38,910 nucleotides of DNA from Prochlorococcus sp. AG-402-O21 (lineage in GTDB: Bacteria > Cyanobacteriota > Cyanobacteriia > PCC-6307 > Cyanobiaceae): positions 1 to 38,910 of the forward strand of contig QCIZ01000013.1 of assembly GCA_003216375.1 (NCBI GenBank), written 5' to 3'. The notes below the pieces were generated by a model, which worked only from the letters and a program-made list of their open reading frames with translations, was not told where the DNA came from and did not search any database. Of the stretch, positions 36,161 to 38,910 are shown one piece after another. The position numbers and the translations under genes are program-made. Within the stretch, counting starts at the first letter, position 1. Each line of letters starts with the position of its first letter.

Positions 36161-36484
36161 TCAAATAATAATAACAATTTTATATTCATACCAAATCGGA
36201 TAAAAATCAATAAAAGATAAAAAAAATAATAATAAAATGGTCGATTAAACACAATCACAGCTTAAAAAAATTAAATATAATAAGTATTTATAACTAGAAT
36301 CCAGGGTCAGCAGGTAAAGAATCTCATGATTGAGAGAGCCAAAGGTGACTATAAAATCAATAAAATAAAAGACGATACATAAGTGAATTATTCCTAAATA
36401 TAAAATAATAATTTATTAATTATATTTACAATATGAAAATGTATCAAATACCATAATAATATAATTTAAATTATTTTATTATTT
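36161..36484. other. 324-bp non-coding stretch with one GC-richer patch
   Basis: Most of it is AT-rich spacer with no convincing frame. A patch at about 36298-36352 is markedly less AT-rich (CCAGGGTCAGCAGG, then TCTCATGATTGAGA, which is a 5-bp stem with a 4-nt loop). The longest frame over it is 18 codons. It could be a small RNA, a regulatory leader or the remnant of a lost gene. No known RNA family is recognised. Confidence 0.4.
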
Positions 36485-36655
36485 ATGTTTACAAACATAA
36501 GTTATATATTTTTAATCTCAACACTATTAATTCTAGGTGGTTGGGCATTTAAAGCTGTGATTTCATTAGCTCAAGGGAAACCTGTGGAAGTAAATCTCAA
36601 AAATCCACTTAATCTTAAAGCGAGGTGGCCAAAAGAACCTAAAGAGAAGAAATAA
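36485..36655 (+). CDS. 56-residue one-helix membrane protein, unknown
   Basis: ATG at 36485 gives MFTNISYIFLISTLLILGGW, then AFKAVISLAQGKPVEVNLKN and PLNLKARWPKEPKEKK. One helix (about 4-20) is followed by a basic Lys/Pro-rich tail, so the tail is probably cytoplasmic. The helix ends in GGW, and LNLKARWPKEP is a distinctive polar segment. I recognise no family. It lies 96 bases upstream of another small membrane gene on the same strand. Confidence 0.55.
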   Translation: MFTNISYIFLISTLLILGGWAFKAVISLAQGKPVEVNLKNPLNLKARWPKEPKEKK

Positions 36656-36751
36656 TTATCTAAGAACTAAAACATAAATTTTCCATTGCTTTATAAAGGC
36701 TATTATTCATTTATGATTAAAAATAATTCTATAAGTATAGACTAATTAGAA

Positions 36752-36910
36752 ATGCTTGAATCTTTAGATCCTTTTCAGCAACTATTATTAGGTGTATCTA
36801 GTGTTGGGGTGCTAATGATAGTTATAGTGATTTTCCTTACAGCAAGTCCTAACTTTGAAAACACAGATAGATTAAAGAAAATCTTAGATTTTTTTGAAAA
36901 AAAGAAATAA
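36752..36910 (+). CDS. 52-residue one-helix membrane protein, unknown
   Basis: ATG at 36752 gives MLESLDPFQQLLLGVSSVGV, then LMIVIVIFLTASPNFENTDR and LKKILDFFEKKK. One long helix (about 11-31) and a basic amphipathic tail (LKKILDFFEKKK). The N-terminal LDPFQQ and the ASPNF turn are the only features. It follows the 56-residue gene and may share a transcript. The function is unknown; the tail would be on the cytoplasmic side by charge. Confidence 0.5.
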   Translation: MLESLDPFQQLLLGVSSVGVLMIVIVIFLTASPNFENTDRLKKILDFFEKKK

Positions 36911-37057
36911 ATTCTTCTTTAATGAAATTTAGTCACTAACCATTAAATATTTAAGAAAAATAAAATTCAATGATTTTCTAATATTTTCAAAGGATAACTT
37001 AAACAGATCAATCTCTTAAACATAAGTAATGTTGTTGATAAATAAACAGTACTAGAG

Positions 37058-37309
37058 ATGCTCAAGGATTTATTTGACAATAACAAGTACTTGATTTTTG
37101 CAGGATTAAGTACTTTATCTCTTCTGTTCACTTCAATTTCAATTATTTCTGTATCAAAATCAGTTAAGAAAATATCTACTGATTTAGAGCCAATTTCAGC
37201 TTGGGCTGACTCTCAGAATGAATGCATTACGAAAACATTTCGTATCGACGGGAAAAATACACAAGGAATCCCTTCAAAGGTTTGGAGCTGTAATGGGGGC
37301 GGACAATAG
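37058..37309 (+). CDS. 83-residue membrane-anchored protein with two cysteines
   Basis: The product starts MLKDLFDNNKYLIFAGLSTL and has one helix (about 11-32, YLIFAGLSTLSLLFTSISIISV), then a helical region, SKSVKKISTDLEPISAWADS, and a tail QNECITKTFRIDGKNTQGIP with a closing SKVWSCNGGGQ. The two cysteines (C56 and C78 approximately) could form a disulphide if the tail is outside the membrane. This makes a small anchored or secreted-type protein. No family recognised. Its stop is 18 bases from the convergent Nif11-domain gene. Confidence 0.55.
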   Translation: MLKDLFDNNKYLIFAGLSTLSLLFTSISIISVSKSVKKISTDLEPISAWADSQNECITKTFRIDGKNTQGIPSKVWSCNGGGQ

Positions 37310-37327
37310 TTTTCTACTGTTTTAAAC

Positions 37328-37510
37328 CTAAGATTCTCCCCATCTCTTGCCAATTTCATATCCCCACTGCTTAGCAAGTGAGACCACATCATCATGTGTT
37401 TTACAATTAATAATTAATTGATACTTTTCAGGTGAATTTTTAATTAATTCAACAAATTGATTTAATTGATCAATTTTGTATAGGAATTTTTCGTAATCTT
37501 CTTTTGCCAT
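37328..37510 (-). CDS. Nif11-domain small protein, 60 aa
   Basis: The product starts MAKEDYEKFLYKIDQLNQFV and continues ELIKNSPEKYQLIINCKTHD, then DVVSLAKQWGYEIGKRWGES. The order M-(S/A)-x-E-x-(L/Y)-x-x-F-L-x-K, a short linker, then V-V-x-(L/I)-A-(K/R)-x-x-G-(Y/F)-x-(I/F) matches the Nif11 (PF07862) leader domain, known from nitrogen-fixation loci and as the leader of modified-peptide precursors including prochlorosins. There is no Gly-Gly cleavage site or Cys-rich core after the domain, so it is not a lanthipeptide precursor; a stand-alone Nif11 protein is the better reading. Confidence 0.7.
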   Translation of the reverse strand: MAKEDYEKFLYKIDQLNQFVELIKNSPEKYQLIINCKTHDDVVSLAKQWGYEIGKRWGES

Positions 37511-37632
37511 ATTTATTTAACCTTAAAATAACGAATTTAGGAAATAACATGTATAACTTATACATTACTCAAATCAGAGTGAATTATTTAGAAAGAAAAG
37601 ATTTTAAATTTGTAAAAAAATAAGTTTAATAA

Positions 37633-38850
37633 TCAAGATTGAGAGTGATTGGGTTGTTTCCAAACATACCTATCAATAGTATAATCCTTCTTTACGGCAA
37701 CACAATTAGTAGCGATGTGCCAAAGAGATTTGTGAATTGGAGTAGGATTGTATAGATATACTTTTGGAAATTTATCCTTTAATATTCTTGTTGCAAGTCT
37801 TGCATGGTAATGAGGTACTGTTGGCTCAATATGATGAATAGCGTGTGTAGAACCTATTGAGTGATGAAGAAAATCTAAAATCTTTCCATAAGGTCTATCT
37901 ATAGATAAGAAGGCTCCTCTCATATATGAAAATTGACTTGCACCAAGATGGGGAACATCTGTATCAGTATGGTGAAGCCATGTATAAATCACAAGCCATA
38001 TATTAACAACAACTAGAGGCCCTAAATAAAGACAAATCATAGAATTAAATCCAAAATATAAAGACCAAAAGGTCAATAAGAGCAACATAAAAACAATCCC
38101 CCAGTCTGATATCCATACCTTTTTTGACCATATGGATGGCCAAAGTTTGTTCGAGAAGGGTGCTGTTGGCCAGAAATGATTACTTGTGCCATAGCGAGGT
38201 CCACCTGTTTTGCCAAGAAGTAAGTAAGCTGGCCAGCCTAGTATCAAGTGAAGAAATAGTTGATTAAAGCCATATAGAATTTTTCCAAAGAACAATGATG
38301 ACTCCATTTCACTTTCACCACCCTTTTTTTCAGATTTACCATCACCAGAGATAACAACAGGGACATGTGTCTCGCCATCAGTTATGTGATTTGTGAAAGC
38401 ATGGTGAACCGCATGAGATCTTTGCCACGAAAAGTATGGAACAAGTAAAAATGAATGAAGACAATATCCCACTAGTGTTTCTAATTTTCGATTATCTGAA
38501 AAGGCACCATGCCCACATTCATGAGCCAAGACCCACAGCCCCATAGAAGTTGTACCAGAAATAAATGCATATAAGACCCAAAACGGAATCATCTCTTTGG
38601 TAAGAGGAATAGAAAGTCCTACCAAAACAACAAAGATCTGAATAACTACTGTCCTAACAAGATAAAAAAGAGATCTATTTGTCTGACGAGTAAAACAGTG
38701 CTTGGGAATCGCTTCTCGAACCTCTTTTCTAGTGGGGATATCATCCAAAGTAATTTCTAATGCTTTCCCTTTAAGACCAGAAGGTAGAAAAGTACTATTG
38801 TTATTTTCTTTATTGATCATCTCGAATTTAGTAAGCAAACTTTTTTCCAA
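37633..38850 (-). CDS. FAD2-like (eukaryote-type) fatty acid desaturase
   Basis: This 405-residue acyl-lipid desaturase has the three histidine boxes HECGH (110-114), HAVHH (146-150) and HAIHH (336-340) and about four to six membrane helices. It is not close to the typical cyanobacterial DesA: REAIPKHCFTRQTNRSLFYL, GHGAFSDNRKLETLVGYCLH, SFLLVPYFSWQRSHAVHH and DVPHLGASQFSYMRGAFLSI resemble plant and fungal omega-6 desaturases of the FAD2 type. A Ser/Gly/Lys-rich insert (about 168-186) lies between boxes two and three. The regiospecificity is inferred as Delta-12/omega-6. ATG at 38850 is used; ATG at 38820 is equally plausible. The gene is near the right edge but complete. Confidence 0.88.
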   Translation of the reverse strand: MEKSLLTKFEMINKENNNSTFLPSGLKGKALEITLDDIPTRKEVREAIPKHCFTRQTNRSLFYLVRTVVIQIFVVLVGLSIPLTKEMIPFWVLYAFISGTTSMGLWVLAHECGHGAFSDNRKLETLVGYCLHSFLLVPYFSWQRSHAVHHAFTNHITDGETHVPVVISGDGKSEKKGGESEMESSLFFGKILYGFNQLFLHLILGWPAYLLLGKTGGPRYGTSNHFWPTAPFSNKLWPSIWSKKVWISDWGIVFMLLLLTFWSLYFGFNSMICLYLGPLVVVNIWLVIYTWLHHTDTDVPHLGASQFSYMRGAFLSIDRPYGKILDFLHHSIGSTHAIHHIEPTVPHYHARLATRILKDKFPKVYLYNPTPIHKSLWHIATNCVAVKKDYTIDRYVWKQPNHSQS

Positions 38851-38858
38851 TTTTTATA

Positions 38859-38877
38859 ATATGACTAAGGGTCATAT
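38859..38877. promoter_or_regulatory. 19-bp inverted repeat upstream of the desaturase
   Basis: ATATGAC (38859-38865) and GTCATAT (38871-38877) are perfect 7-base inverted arms with a 5-base spacer. The site lies 8 bases before the desaturase ATG at 38850, or 38 before the alternative at 38820. This fits a repressor operator or mRNA leader hairpin. No transcription factor is identified. Confidence 0.35.
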
Positions 38878-38910
38878 ACGACGTTACTCTTCAATAGTGC
38901 TATGAGGCTA

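Noticed and set aside
37328-37510. Prochlorosin or other lanthipeptide precursor
   Set aside because: The Nif11-like domain is not followed by a Gly-Gly cleavage site or a Cys/Ser/Thr-rich core, and no modifying enzyme is in the window.
38702-38905. 67-codon plus-strand frame at the right edge
   Set aside because: Antisense to the desaturase N-terminus and contains no recognisable pattern.
1-38910. tRNA, rRNA, CRISPR, insertion sequences, phage genes, and Yfr-type small RNAs
   Set aside because: Reading both strands gave no cloverleaf-like tRNA sequence, no array of spaced repeats, no transposase or integrase frame, and no recognised Yfr consensus.

Overview
The window reads as chromosome of a marine picocyanobacterium, almost certainly Prochlorococcus. 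The DNA is strongly AT-rich, genes are packed tightly on both strands, and the markers are those of an oxygenic phototroph: magnesium chelatase ChlH, a Psb30-like photosystem II peptide, a PetP-like cytochrome b6f subunit, Ycf20, and several cyanobacteria-only families (DUF2996, DUF3038, DUF4335, DUF2949). The ecotype cannot be fixed from the sequence alone. TTG and GTG start codons are frequent (recJ, tldD, fmt, mfd, folP and others). No rRNA, tRNA, CRISPR array, transposase or phage gene was found.

Layout. Positions 1-3060: a cut-off ycf20 gene and a HAD phosphatase on the minus strand, then recJ on the plus strand converging on a tiny psb30-like gene. Positions 3355-12091: a long plus-strand run holding two half-size manganese/calcium exchanger genes, a degenerate RNase II/R protein, ubiX, a LapA-like membrane protein, a DUF2996 protein, tldD, pmbA and fmt. 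A TerC-family membrane gene then converges on fmt. Positions 12891-17435: a protein with an internal duplication, mfd, and a small membrane protein. Positions 17443-19853 (minus): a thioredoxin-like protein, a methyltransferase-like protein, and the DUF4335/DUF3038 pair, divergent from apt. Positions 20381-23261 (minus): dapB, an unknown membrane protein, a UbiH-like flavoprotein and a DUF2949 protein. chlH follows on the plus strand, then folP, tpiA and an S4-domain gene on the minus strand, then an ABC exporter. From about 31000 the window becomes accessory-like: mostly small genes of unknown function, a uridine-kinase-like gene, two paralogous 49-residue membrane proteins, an NmrA-like reductase, a Nif11-domain protein, and a eukaryote-type fatty acid desaturase at the right edge.

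The left two thirds is core metabolism: DNA repair (recJ, mfd), translation initiation (fmt), peptide maturation or proteolysis (tldD/pmbA), lysine, folate and purine salvage, prenylated flavin, chlorophyll synthesis and manganese homeostasis. Most candidates for new biology lie in the right third or inside apparently ordinary genes. The strongest are an RNase II/R homologue at 4105-6411 that has lost its catalytic residues, the twin 49-residue proteins with separate terminators, and the FAD2-like desaturase.
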